A DNA stretch of 64,000 nucleotides, taken from the NCBI RefSeq assembly GCF_020907405.1, contig NZ_JAJJOE010000007.1, positions 1 to 64,000 of the forward strand. The letters run 5' to 3'. Positions 34,898 through 43,113 of this stretch are shown piece by piece. Position numbers and translations under genes: made by a program. The notes beneath the pieces are model-generated. The model did no database searches and was not told where the DNA came from. It saw only the letters and a program-made list of their open reading frames with translations. The stretch comes from Arthrobacter sp. zg-Y769 (GTDB lineage: Bacteria; Actinomycetota; Actinomycetes; Actinomycetales; Micrococcaceae). Position 1 is the stretch's first letter, and the number at the start of each line of letters is the position of its first letter.

Positions 34898-36157
34898 ATG
34901 ACTAACGGTCCAGAGTCCGCGCCGCGGCGCAGCCGCCGGGCGGCCGACGTACCTGTGGATTCCCCGGCCGGGCCGCGGGAACGTGAGTCCCAGCAGCGCG
35001 CCCGTGACAGGGAAGCGCTGCGTGCGTACAAGGCCCTGGCCGACACGCAGGAGCGCCCGGACCCGGAAACCGCCCTGCCTACCCGCCGCCAGTTGAGACT
35101 TCAGCAGCAGCAGCGTGCCGCAGCGGCAGGCAGCCGGACGACCCCTGTGCCGGCGGCCGCCGTCGAGTCGCCCGCCGTCCGCCCGGCCGCATCCGGACCG
35201 CTTGCCGAAACCCCGTCACCTGCCAGTGTGCCCCTGCGCCGGGAACGACGCCGGCAGTCGCCGGCAGCGGCTGTGGACGGGGAGTCGGAGGCTCCGGATC
35301 TACAGGCTGCCGAAACCGAGCACGAGCAGGAAACCGGCTCCCGGGTGCAGGCATCCCGCCAGCAGAGCCGGCGCTCGGCAACAGCGACCCCGGAATCGGA
35401 GCCCACGGCAACGGAGTCCGTGACGGCGGTACCCGTTGCCGGGGCCGCTGCAGGCACCGATCCCAATGCCGACGTCGAGGGCATGAGCGTGGAGCAGGCC
35501 CTGGCCGCCCGCCAGGCACTCGAGGGGCAGGCCCGCAACCACGTCGCGGCTATGGAAGCGATGGAGGCCCAGGACCCGCAGGCGGTGGACCTGGAACTGC
35601 TGGCACAGCAGAAAGCCCTGGCTGAACGTGCCAAGGTGCTGAACCGCCGCACCCGGGCCATAGAGAAGCTGTCCCGGGAAAATGAGCAGCGCAGGCCCTC
35701 GTCCGGCGATCCGAGCACTGCCCACAACCTGGCCATGGTGACCCCGCTCGAATTCGTCAACGTCCCCGGGATGGAACATCCCGTGATGAAGGCACCGCCC
35801 ACCTCGCATGTGCCTGTCGTCACCGCTGCGACGCAGCAGGCGGCGGCACCGGCCGACCGGCCCGTGGCCCCTGCCCAGCGTCCGGCGTCCGCGCCGCGCC
35901 GGAAACCTGTGGGTGCTACGGACGTGCGCCATTCACGGATCCTGGCCCGCGCGGATGCGCTGGTCAATGCACCGGATGAGGAAGCGGCCAGCCCAATCGG
36001 AGCCCGAAGCGCCTTCGGGCTCGACCCACTAGATGTCATGACGGCCGGACTCGGCCGTACCCGGAGGCTGCGTTTTGCAGCCGCCGGTGTTGCAGGTCTG
36101 GGCACACTTGCCCTGATCGTCGGAATATTAATGATCGTCGGCGGCCTTGGCGGCTGA
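34898..36157 (+). CDS. Low-complexity protein with C-terminal membrane anchor
   Basis: A 419-residue protein. Residues 1-190 are disordered, rich in Ala, Pro, Glu, Arg and Gln. A helical, probably coiled-coil segment lies near 190-265 (EQALAARQALEGQARNHVAA). A second linker follows, and a single hydrophobic helix lies at about 394-415 (FAAAGVAGLGTLALIVGILM), so the bulk is cytoplasmic and the C-terminus is membrane-inserted. It sits between nadD and rsfS. I recognise no enzymatic domain. Confidence 0.75.
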   Translation: MTNGPESAPRRSRRAADVPVDSPAGPRERESQQRARDREALRAYKALADTQERPDPETALPTRRQLRLQQQQRAAAAGSRTTPVPAAAVESPAVRPAASGPLAETPSPASVPLRRERRRQSPAAAVDGESEAPDLQAAETEHEQETGSRVQASRQQSRRSATATPESEPTATESVTAVPVAGAAAGTDPNADVEGMSVEQALAARQALEGQARNHVAAMEAMEAQDPQAVDLELLAQQKALAERAKVLNRRTRAIEKLSRENEQRRPSSGDPSTAHNLAMVTPLEFVNVPGMEHPVMKAPPTSHVPVVTAATQQAAAPADRPVAPAQRPASAPRRKPVGATDVRHSRILARADALVNAPDEEAASPIGARSAFGLDPLDVMTAGLGRTRRLRFAAAGVAGLGTLALIVGILMIVGGLGG

Positions 36158-36181
36158 CCGATTACCCCAAGGAGACACACT

Positions 36182-36568
36182 TTGAGCGCCACCGAATCTT
36201 CCATTGACATCGCACGGGCGGCGGCGAAAGCGGCGTCGGCCAAGATTGCCGACGACATTGTCGCAATCGACGTGAGCGAACGCCTCGCCATCACCGATGT
36301 CTTCCTCATTGCCTCCGCGTCGAACGAACGCCAGGTCAACTCCATTGTTGACGGCATCGAAGAGGAACTGGCAAAGATGGACCTCAAGCCCATCCGCCGT
36401 GAGGGGCGCAGCGAAGGCCGCTGGGTCCTGCTGGACTACGCCAACGTCGTAGTGCACGTGCAGCACGAAGAAGACCGGGTGTTCTACGCACTGGAGCGCC
36501 TGTGGAAGGACTGCCCCGAGGTTGACCTTCAGCTCGAAGACGCCCCTGCCGGCGCCGAGTCCGAGTAG
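36182..36568 (+). CDS. rsfS: Ribosomal silencing factor RsfS
   Basis: A 128-residue RsfS/Iojap protein that binds L14 and blocks subunit joining. Visible segments are AIDVSERLAITDVFLIASASNERQ, with the conserved VFLIASA strand, and GRWVLLDYANVVVHV. The start is TTG at 36182, supported by AAGGAG about 7 nt upstream. The phosphatase gene follows after 9 bp. Confidence 0.94.
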   Translation: MSATESSIDIARAAAKAASAKIADDIVAIDVSERLAITDVFLIASASNERQVNSIVDGIEEELAKMDLKPIRREGRSEGRWVLLDYANVVVHVQHEEDRVFYALERLWKDCPEVDLQLEDAPAGAESE

Positions 36569-36577
36569 CCTGCACAC

Positions 36578-37261
36578 GTGAGCGCCCCAGCCCCCTGGGA
36601 TCCGGATACCGCGTCGCGCCGGGTGGTTTTCTGGCGCCACGGCCGCACCGAGTGGAACCGGGTGGGACGTTTCCAGGGGCAGCAGGATATTGCCCTTGAC
36701 GACGACGGCACCCGCCAGGCAGCCGAGGCTGCGGCAGTGCTGCGGTTCCTCGAGCCGGACATCATTGTTTCCTCGGACCTGAGCCGTGCCCTTAATACGG
36801 GCAGGGCCCTGGCCGCGGAGACGGGCGTTGCCGTTGCACAGGACAAGCGCCTGCGCGAAACCTTCGCCGGCACGTGGGAGGGGCAGACCTTCACGCAGAT
36901 CGCCGAGCAGGACGCGCCGTTGCTCGCGGCCTGGTCCGCCGGCGTCGGCAGCGCCCGGGCCGGCGGCGGCGAAACACGTGTCGACGTCGGCAGGCGGGTA
37001 GCCGAAGCCGTGGGTGAGGCGGTCGAGGGACTGCCCGCCGGCGGCACCCTGGTGGCAGTAAGCCACGGCGGAGCGATCCGCGCCGGAATCTGTGCCCTGC
37101 TCGGCCTGCCCACGGAGTCCTGGGCAGTCATTTCGGGAGTATCCAACTGCCACTGGTCCGTCCTGCAGGAAATCCCGGACCGCCACGGGAATTCCGCCTG
37201 GCACCTGGCCCAGCACAATGTAGGGCTGGACTCGCTCCCCAGCGGCCCGGTGGAGGGCTGA
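36578..37261 (+). CDS. Histidine phosphatase family protein (phosphoglycerate mutase-like)
   Basis: A 227-residue protein with the RHG motif (VFWRHGRTEWNRVGRFQGQQD), a catalytic second His in VAVSHGGAIR, and the conserved SDLSRALNTGRAL. The family includes phosphoglycerate mutases and broad-specificity phosphatases; its place after rsfS is common in actinobacteria, and the substrate is not known. TAGCCT (36566-36571), which includes the rsfS stop codon, ends exactly 6 nt before the GTG, so a leaderless promoter is likely in addition to readthrough. Confidence 0.88.
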   Translation: MSAPAPWDPDTASRRVVFWRHGRTEWNRVGRFQGQQDIALDDDGTRQAAEAAAVLRFLEPDIIVSSDLSRALNTGRALAAETGVAVAQDKRLRETFAGTWEGQTFTQIAEQDAPLLAAWSAGVGSARAGGGETRVDVGRRVAEAVGEAVEGLPAGGTLVAVSHGGAIRAGICALLGLPTESWAVISGVSNCHWSVLQEIPDRHGNSAWHLAQHNVGLDSLPSGPVEG

Positions 37262-37387
37262 CGACCCTGTCGGAAGCCCGGCAGGGGAGCGGAGTTATGG
37301 ATTTTGCGCTCCTGTTGATTTGTACTAAGGTAGAGGAGTTGCTTCGCCCCGGTGAACGGAAAAGTGAGGCAGACAACCTTTAGTTTT

Positions 37388-37463
37388 GGGGCTGTGGCGC
37401 AGCTGGTAGCGCACCTGCATGGCATGCAGGGGGTCAGGGGTTCGAGTCCCCTCAGCTCCACCA
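37388..37463 (+). tRNA. tRNA-Ala (anticodon GGC), copy 1
   Basis: The acceptor GGGGCTG/CAGCTCC contains the G3-U70 wobble pair that marks alanine tRNAs. The anticodon loop ATGGCAT holds GGC, the T-arm GGGTTCGAGTCCC is canonical, and CCA is encoded. Confidence 0.97.
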
Positions 37464-37512
37464 AAACCTTCGGGAAACCGGAGGGTTTGCGGTGGACAAC
37501 CACTGAAAGTTC

Positions 37513-37588
37513 GGGGCTGTGGCGCAGCTGGTAGCGCACCTGCATGGCATGCAGGGGGTCAGGGGTTCGAGTCCCCTCAGCTCCACCA
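37513..37588 (+). tRNA. tRNA-Ala (anticodon GGC), copy 2
   Basis: Identical over all 76 nt to the copy 125 bp upstream, including the encoded CCA. A terminator follows directly, so both are probably cut from one transcript. Confidence 0.97.
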
Positions 37589-37591
37589 AGG

Positions 37592-37620
37592 AAGAGGTCT
37601 GAGTAATCAGGCCTCTTTTT
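37592..37620 (+). terminator. Terminator after the tRNA-Ala pair
   Basis: An 11-bp stem with one G-U pair (37592-37602 with 37607-37617), a GTAA loop and a run of five T residues ending at 37620. Confidence 0.88.
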
Positions 37621-37759
37621 GCATGTCCGGACAACATGGTTTCGGGGCAGTACGCCCGCGCCTCCCATCGTTCCGCTCCCCCAGCCCTCGCTGTGCCCTC
37701 AGGGTCGTTCTGCCCGCTTTCCAAGCGCCCCCCGCATAGCGCATCCGGCCTTTCTCTGT

Positions 37760-37765
37760 GATACT
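37760..37765 (+). promoter_or_regulatory. Candidate -10 of the KstD-like gene
   Basis: TGTGATACT contains an extended -10 (hexamer GATACT). It predicts a start near 37772 and a leader of about 85 nt before the ATG at 37856. No -35 or operator is clear. Confidence 0.35.
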
Positions 37766-37855
37766 CCCCACCATGGGGACGGGAACGCCCGTTGTTGCTT
37801 AGCCGGAGCCTGCCAGTCCCGTGACCTTTATTCAGAAAAACGGGGAGGCACTCTG

Positions 37856-39505
37856 ATGGAAGAAGTAGACGTTGTTGTGGTCGGCGCAGGGACGGGAATG
37901 TTCGCGGCGCTTGCCGCCGCGCATCACGGAATGTCCGCCCTGGTGGTGGAGAAATCTCCGTATGTAGGGGGATCAACTTCGCTGTCCGGAGGCGGCTTTT
38001 GGATCCCCGGCAACTCCATCCTGGAGGAGAACGGCCAGAAAGAGGACCCGGAACGGATCCGTACCTATCTCAGGGAAGCCACCCGGGGCGAAGTGAAGGA
38101 CGAACGCTGGCAGACCCACATCGATGCGGGCCGCGCCACCGTCGACCTGCTGCGAAGCATGACGCCGCTGAAGTTCCAGTTCATGAACGAATACGCCGAC
38201 TATTTCCCCGAGCTCCCGGGAGGGTCGGCGACAGGGAGGGCCTGCGAGCCCAAACCGTTCGATGCCAAATCATTGGGCGCCGACCGGGCGCTTCTGCGGG
38301 CACCCAAACTCAAGGCACCGTTTCCCATGCCGATTACCAGCCGCGCCTACAAATGGCTGAACCTGGTGGCCCGCAGCCCCAAGGGGGTGCTTGCCGGTGC
38401 CCGCCAGCTGGGCCTGGGGGTAGGCGGCATGGCGCTTGGGCGTGAGTACCTGGCCGGCGGACAGGCACTGGCTGCAGGCCTCCTGGCCGGGCTGCGAAAG
38501 GCAGGGGTGCCGATTTGGACGCAGACACCGCTGGATGACCTGATCATCGAAGACGGACGTGTTACCGGCGTCGTCGTGGAGCGGGACGGGCTCAAAACCA
38601 GGGTGCGCGCCCGCCGCGGGGTCATCTTGGCCACGGGAGGGTTCGACCGAAACGCCGGGATGCGGCATGAATTCCAGTCTCCTTACGTCGACGGGTCCTG
38701 GAGCTTCGGCGCAGAGTCCAATACGGGCGATGTCGTTTCCATTGCCCAAAGCCACGGAGCGGATCTGGCATTCATGGATGCAGCCTGGTGGTTCCCCGCC
38801 GTGCCCGTCCCGGGGCCCATGCCGGGCGCACTCCTTGCAGAGCGGTCGCTCCCGGGACAGATCATTGTCAACGGCAGTGGACGGCGCTTCATGAACGAAG
38901 CCGTGAACTACATGACCGCCGGGCAGATCATCACGTCGAAGCACACTCCGGAAGACCCCCACATTCCGGCCTGGATGATCTTCGACCAGCGATACCGCAA
39001 CCGCTATCTGTTCGGCGGCGGGCTGTTCCCGCGCCAGCCCCTGCCCAAGGCCTGGTATGACGCGGGCATTGCCAAGCAGGAGCCAACCCTTGAAAAGCTC
39101 GCCTCCTCGCTGGGCATGGCGGAGCTGCCTGCAACGGTGGAGCGGTTCAACAGCCTGGCGGGGGCAGGGCGGGACGACGACTTCGGCCGGGGCGACAGCG
39201 CGTACGACCGCTACTACGGGGACCCCACGGTTTCACCCAATCCGTGTCTTGGGCCTATCGACGCCGGCCCGTACTACGCAGTGCAGGTTGTCCCGGGGGA
39301 TCTGGGCACCTGCGGCGGCATACGCGCCGATGCCAACGGGCAGGCCCTGGCTACGGACGGCAGCACGATTCCCGGGTTGTACGCAATCGGAAACGCCGCC
39401 GGGAATGCTTTCGGACGGGTGTACCCGGGGCCCGGTGCCACCATCGGGCAGGGCCTGACCTTCGGGTATGCCGCGGCGCGGAATCTGGCCGACGTGCAGG
39501 ACTGA
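37856..39505 (+). CDS. FAD-dependent 3-ketosteroid delta-1-dehydrogenase-like protein
   Basis: A 549-residue flavoprotein from the ATG at 37856, behind GGGGAGG. The N-terminal FAD motif is VVVGAGTGMFAALAAA and the C-terminal FAD segment is YPGPGATIGQGLTFGYAAA; the Tyr and Gly of YPGPG match the catalytic Tyr487/Gly491 pair of Rhodococcus KstD1. A second dinucleotide contact, GVILATGGFDRN, is present. It should remove hydrogens from C1-C2 of 3-ketosteroids or similar enones. No other steroid-degradation genes are nearby, so the physiological substrate is open. Confidence 0.83.
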   Translation: MEEVDVVVVGAGTGMFAALAAAHHGMSALVVEKSPYVGGSTSLSGGGFWIPGNSILEENGQKEDPERIRTYLREATRGEVKDERWQTHIDAGRATVDLLRSMTPLKFQFMNEYADYFPELPGGSATGRACEPKPFDAKSLGADRALLRAPKLKAPFPMPITSRAYKWLNLVARSPKGVLAGARQLGLGVGGMALGREYLAGGQALAAGLLAGLRKAGVPIWTQTPLDDLIIEDGRVTGVVVERDGLKTRVRARRGVILATGGFDRNAGMRHEFQSPYVDGSWSFGAESNTGDVVSIAQSHGADLAFMDAAWWFPAVPVPGPMPGALLAERSLPGQIIVNGSGRRFMNEAVNYMTAGQIITSKHTPEDPHIPAWMIFDQRYRNRYLFGGGLFPRQPLPKAWYDAGIAKQEPTLEKLASSLGMAELPATVERFNSLAGAGRDDDFGRGDSAYDRYYGDPTVSPNPCLGPIDAGPYYAVQVVPGDLGTCGGIRADANGQALATDGSTIPGLYAIGNAAGNAFGRVYPGPGATIGQGLTFGYAAARNLADVQD

Positions 39506-39519
39506 CCTGGTTCGGTGAC

Positions 39520-39548
39520 GCCCCGCCCGCCACGGCGGGCGGGGCTTT
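39520..39548 (+). terminator. Terminator after the KstD-like gene
   Basis: A perfect 11-bp GC stem (39520-39530 with 39535-39545) with a CACG loop, followed by TTT. Confidence 0.88.
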
Positions 39549-39614
39549 ATCTACATGTGACCTAGATCTCACTATTGGTGCAGACCAGCCCTTCCGTTCT
39601 CCCTCCGCCGGCCC

Positions 39615-39641
39615 TAGGCTACTCATTGTCACATTGACAAT
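39615..39641 (+). promoter_or_regulatory. Promoter and palindromic operator of pnuC-nadR-nrtR (probable NrtR site)
   Basis: The perfect inverted repeat ATTGTC-N5-GACAAT lies at 39625-39641. TAGGCT at 39615-39620 is a likely -10, so the palindrome covers the predicted transcript start near 39627, a repressor position. The operon ends in an nrtR gene, and NrtR is known to repress NAD genes and to respond to ADP-ribose or NAD-related ligands. That NrtR is the binder is inferred from context. Confidence 0.7.
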
Positions 39642-39657
39642 AAATCAGGGGAGCGAC

Positions 39658-40320
39658 ATGAACGCAGTACTGGACTGGATGAACTCGCCGGCGGCAAACC
39701 TGCTCGGAGCACCCGTCAGCTGGATCGAAGTCATCGGATTCGTCACCGGAGCGGCCTGCGTCTACGGCGTCGCCCGGCAAAAGGCCTGGAACTGGCCCGT
39801 GGGCATCGTCAACAACATTGCGTTCATGATCCTGTTCTTCGGTGCCGGGCTCTACGGGGAGACCGTCCTGCAGGCCGTGTTTGCGGCAGTCGCCGTCTAC
39901 GGCTGGTACAACTGGGTCCGCGGCGCCAGGGACACGGAGCAGAAAAGCGACCTGCCCATCCGCGACGCCAGCCGGAACGAAATCATCGCCGGGATCGCCG
40001 CCGTCGTCCTGGCCACCGCAGGGATCGCCATGATCCTCACCCATGGAACGGACTCCGAGGTTCCCTGGCCCGACGCCTTCGTCCTGGCGGCATCGCTCCT
40101 GGCCACGTACGGACAGGCCAAGAAGATCTTCCAGCACTGGTACGTGTGGATTGCCATCGACCTTGTCAGCGTTCCGCTCTACTTCTCCCGCGGCCTCAAC
40201 CTGACCGGCCTCCTTTACATCGGCTTCACCGCCCTCTGCGTCTACGGCCTTATCGACTGGAAGCGCACCCGCACCGCAGCCGCCCGCACGGGCGCCGCAA
40301 CGGGAAAGGTGCCGGCATGA
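39658..40320 (+). CDS. pnuC: Nicotinamide riboside transporter PnuC
   Basis: A 220-residue membrane protein with about seven hydrophobic segments. Family marks are WNWPVGIVNNIAF and the YGWYNW segment, plus the C-terminal WYVWIAIDLVSVPLY. PnuC lets nicotinamide riboside enter by facilitated diffusion, driven by phosphorylation inside the cell. GGGGAG lies 8 nt before the ATG. The stop overlaps nadR (ATGA), tying uptake to the adenylyltransferase/kinase. Confidence 0.93.
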   Translation: MNAVLDWMNSPAANLLGAPVSWIEVIGFVTGAACVYGVARQKAWNWPVGIVNNIAFMILFFGAGLYGETVLQAVFAAVAVYGWYNWVRGARDTEQKSDLPIRDASRNEIIAGIAAVVLATAGIAMILTHGTDSEVPWPDAFVLAASLLATYGQAKKIFQHWYVWIAIDLVSVPLYFSRGLNLTGLLYIGFTALCVYGLIDWKRTRTAAARTGAATGKVPA

Positions 40321-41423
40321 GCCTGTTCAAACAGGGCGTCGTGATCGGCAAATTCTTTCCGCCGCATACCGGCCACCGGCATCTCATTGCCACCGCGTCG
40401 GAGCAGTGCGCCGGGCTTGCCGTCGTCGTCCTTGGCAGCCGGTTCGAGAACATCAGCCTTGCCGACCGCGTGAAATGGCTCGCCGCTGAGTTCGAGGAGA
40501 GCAACGTCACCGTCATCGGCATGCCGGATGACTGCCCCGTGGACTACGCTTCCCGCGCGATCTGGAAGGCGCACAACGAAGTGCTGCGTCTTGCCCTCAA
40601 GCTCAAGGGCATCACGGCCGTCGACGCCGTCTTCAGCTCGGAAGAGTACGGCGCAACGCTGGCTGAGGACTTCGGAGCCGCCCACGTTATGGTCGACCAC
40701 GCCCGGGCCGCCTACCCGGTCAGCAGCACCCTTTGCCGCGATGACCTCAGCGCGGCCTGGCGGAACATCATCAAGCCCGCCCGCCAGGACCTGGCCGTGC
40801 GCATCATCGTGGTCGGTGCCGAATCCACCGGCACCACCACCCTGGCCCGGGCCCTGACCGGCCACTACCGGGGCCGCTATCCCGAGCTGGTGGACGTTCC
40901 CGAGTTCGGCCGCCAGTTCACCTACGATAAGTTTGCCGAGCTGCAGGCACGGAAGCCCGACGCCGTCCTCTCCGACATGGTCTGGACGGCGGAGGATTTC
41001 GCCCTCATCGGAGAACGCCAGAACCAGATGGAGAACGAGGCGGCGGCACGGTGCCCCCTGGTGATTGCCGACACCGATGTCATCACCACCTCCCTCTTTG
41101 AACGCGTCTACATCGGCGAGCAGAGCTACGGCTCCTATCACGCCGTCGACCGGCTGCCGCACCGCGACCTGTACCTCATTACCGACCACGACGGCGTGCC
41201 CTTCGAGGACGACGGCTGGCGCGACGCCGAGCACCCCCGCGCCGAAATGACCGAGTGGTTCAAGGAGGAGCTCACGGCAGCCGGCCATTCCTGGATCCTT
41301 GTTTCCGGCACCCCGCAGGAGCGGATTGCCGCGGCAACTGGGATAATCGACCTCATCATCGCCCAGCGGAACAGCTTTACCTCCCCGCCCTGGGCAACAC
41401 GGACGGTATTGACGGGAGCCTGA
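40317..41423 (+). CDS. nadR: NadR-like NMN adenylyltransferase/nicotinamide riboside kinase
   Basis: A 368-residue two-domain protein. The N-terminal NMN adenylyltransferase domain has GKFFPPHTGHRHLI (HxGH at 17-20) and VSSTLCR (ISSTxxR-like). The C-terminal kinase domain starts near residue 160 and has DTDVITTSLF. Its P-loop reads GAESTGTTT (167-175), with Thr173 where NadR and other P-loop kinases have Lys. There is no N-terminal HTH as in enterobacterial NadR, so it is an enzyme only. It overlaps pnuC by 4 bp and nrtR by 1 bp. Confidence 0.9.
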   Translation: MSLFKQGVVIGKFFPPHTGHRHLIATASEQCAGLAVVVLGSRFENISLADRVKWLAAEFEESNVTVIGMPDDCPVDYASRAIWKAHNEVLRLALKLKGITAVDAVFSSEEYGATLAEDFGAAHVMVDHARAAYPVSSTLCRDDLSAAWRNIIKPARQDLAVRIIVVGAESTGTTTLARALTGHYRGRYPELVDVPEFGRQFTYDKFAELQARKPDAVLSDMVWTAEDFALIGERQNQMENEAAARCPLVIADTDVITTSLFERVYIGEQSYGSYHAVDRLPHRDLYLITDHDGVPFEDDGWRDAEHPRAEMTEWFKEELTAAGHSWILVSGTPQERIAAATGIIDLIIAQRNSFTSPPWATRTVLTGA

Positions 41424-42166
41424 TGGCCGGCGAAGAAGAGCAGTTCCTTCAGGACTACGCGCCCAGGGAGTATCCCTCCGTTGCGCTGACCGTGGATCTG
41501 GTCGTCTTCGCCGTCTCCGGAAGCACTCTCCATGCCGCCTTCGTCCGCCGCGGAGGGCACCCCTTCAAGGGGTCCCTGGCGCTGCCGGGCGGGTTTGTCG
41601 GTCCGAATGAGGACGCCCTTGCAGCAGCCTGGCGCGAGCTGGAGGAGGAGACTGGGCTGGATCTTGGTGCCCACCGCGCCCACGTCGAGCAGCTGGCCAC
41701 CTACAGCGCACCGAACCGCGACCCCCGCATGCGTGTCGTTTCCGTCGCCCACCTTGCACTGCTCGCGACCGACGGCCGCGTCCTGCCCGCACTCAATCCC
41801 GGCACCGACACGTCGGCGGCGCACTGGCTGCCCGTGTACGAAGTCCTCGCCACTGAGAAGCTTGCCTTCGACCACCGTGAGATCCTCACCGCCGCTCTTG
41901 GGCGCCTCGCCGGCAAGATCGAATACACCCTCGCCGCTGCCAGGCTCCTGCCCGAGGAGTTCGCCCTCTACCAGCTGCGCCGGGTCTACCAGGCCGTGTG
42001 GAACACCGACAAGCTCGACGCCGGCAACTTCACCCGCAAGATGACGGGCGCGCTGCATGACACCGGGCGCAAGGCCGCCCGCGGCAAGGGCGCACCGGCC
42101 GCGCTGTTCACGGTTCGGGATGAGTATCTCAGCCCTCCGATGATCCGCCCCGCCACGGAGACCTGA
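41423..42166 (+). CDS. nrtR: NrtR, Nudix-related transcriptional regulator of NAD metabolism
   Basis: A 247-residue protein. The N-terminal Nudix domain has an intact box, G57-x5-E63-x7-R71-E-L-E-E-E-T-G-L, so hydrolase activity remains possible. The C-terminal winged helix (LYQLRRVYQAVWNTDKLDAGNFTRK) is the NrtR DNA-binding domain. It is translationally coupled to nadR (TGATG). The gene probably controls its own operon through the palindrome at 39625-39641. Confidence 0.9.
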   Translation: MAGEEEQFLQDYAPREYPSVALTVDLVVFAVSGSTLHAAFVRRGGHPFKGSLALPGGFVGPNEDALAAAWRELEEETGLDLGAHRAHVEQLATYSAPNRDPRMRVVSVAHLALLATDGRVLPALNPGTDTSAAHWLPVYEVLATEKLAFDHREILTAALGRLAGKIEYTLAAARLLPEEFALYQLRRVYQAVWNTDKLDAGNFTRKMTGALHDTGRKAARGKGAPAALFTVRDEYLSPPMIRPATET

Positions 42167-42198
42167 CGCGTTTTCCGCCGGTAACGGGGAATAGTCCG

Positions 42199-42903
42199 TC
42201 AGCGCACCCCGCGCCAGGTCCGCAGGACCCCTGCGGCAATGAGGCCCTGCCCGGCACAGTAAGTCAGCATCACGAGCGGATTGGTCCAGTCCGGCATCTG
42301 CCCGGGCAAAAAGATCCGGCCGGCCAGGACCGTGTCCGAGGCCAGGAACAGCAGGCCGCCGGCTGCCACCATCGGCCGGCACCGCGCCGCCGTCGCCGCC
42401 GTGCCGGCGAGGACAATGCCGTAGGCCGCCACGGCGAAGGCGAGGCCGCCGAGGGCCGGCCAGAGGACCAGCAGCATCAGCACCCACCACAACCCAAAGA
42501 CCAGTGCCCACCGGGGAAGAGGTCCGGCCTGGGCATACCGCGCCAGCAGCCAGATGTAACAAATGTGGGCAATACCGAACGAACCAAGCATGACCGGCAG
42601 TTCCGGTGCCGAGGGGAAGAACGCGGCCGCCCCATCGCCGATCCAGGAGAAAAACAGTGCGGCCAGCAGCAGTGCAGCCGGCAGTTTCCGGCCGGAAGGC
42701 CCGCGGAGCAGTCCGCGCGCACCCCACAGGACGGCAACGGCAAGCAACGGCATCAGGGTGAGCTTGGTGGGCTCCGCGATGTCGGTGGCTTCGGCTGCAC
42801 GTGCCCCGATATGAACAGCTGAGGCCGCGGCGAAGGGAAGGAACCCCCACCACCACGAGCGGGGCAGGGCTGCGGTCTGGTTACGGACGGTCGCGGTAGC
42901 CAT
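42199..42903 (-). CDS. YhhN-family lysoplasmalogenase
   Basis: A 234-residue integral membrane protein with about eight spans. The family shows TKLTLMPLLAVAV (KP.TM-like), FFSWIGDGAAAF and GLLFLASDTVLA, holding the conserved Asp residues of the TMEM86/YhhN fold. These enzymes cleave the vinyl-ether bond of lysoplasmalogens; whether this host makes such lipids is unknown. AAGGAG lies 5 nt before the ATG. It is divergent from the desaturase. Confidence 0.85.
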   Translation of the reverse strand: MATATVRNQTAALPRSWWWGFLPFAAASAVHIGARAAEATDIAEPTKLTLMPLLAVAVLWGARGLLRGPSGRKLPAALLLAALFFSWIGDGAAAFFPSAPELPVMLGSFGIAHICYIWLLARYAQAGPLPRWALVFGLWWVLMLLVLWPALGGLAFAVAAYGIVLAGTAATAARCRPMVAAGGLLFLASDTVLAGRIFLPGQMPDWTNPLVMLTYCAGQGLIAAGVLRTWRGVR

Positions 42904-43113
42904 GGCACTCCTTTGGGTCGGCTGCAGCCCATCGTACGGTGCCTGCCGGGAACGGGACCGCCGGCGTCCCGGTACCCGGTCCGGAGAGGCGGCGGCAAAA
43001 GGTCACGGGAGTGTCACAGACAAACACCAGACTTCCGGGTTAGGCTGATCACATCTGCAGAGCGGAACCGCTCGTCACCCCGGCTGGGAAGTCGTACATC
43101 ACCTGAAGGCCGA

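Noticed and set aside
37388-37588. Attachment-site duplication at tRNA-Ala
   Set aside because: Both copies are full tRNA genes only 125 bp apart, and no integrase or mobile-element gene is near.
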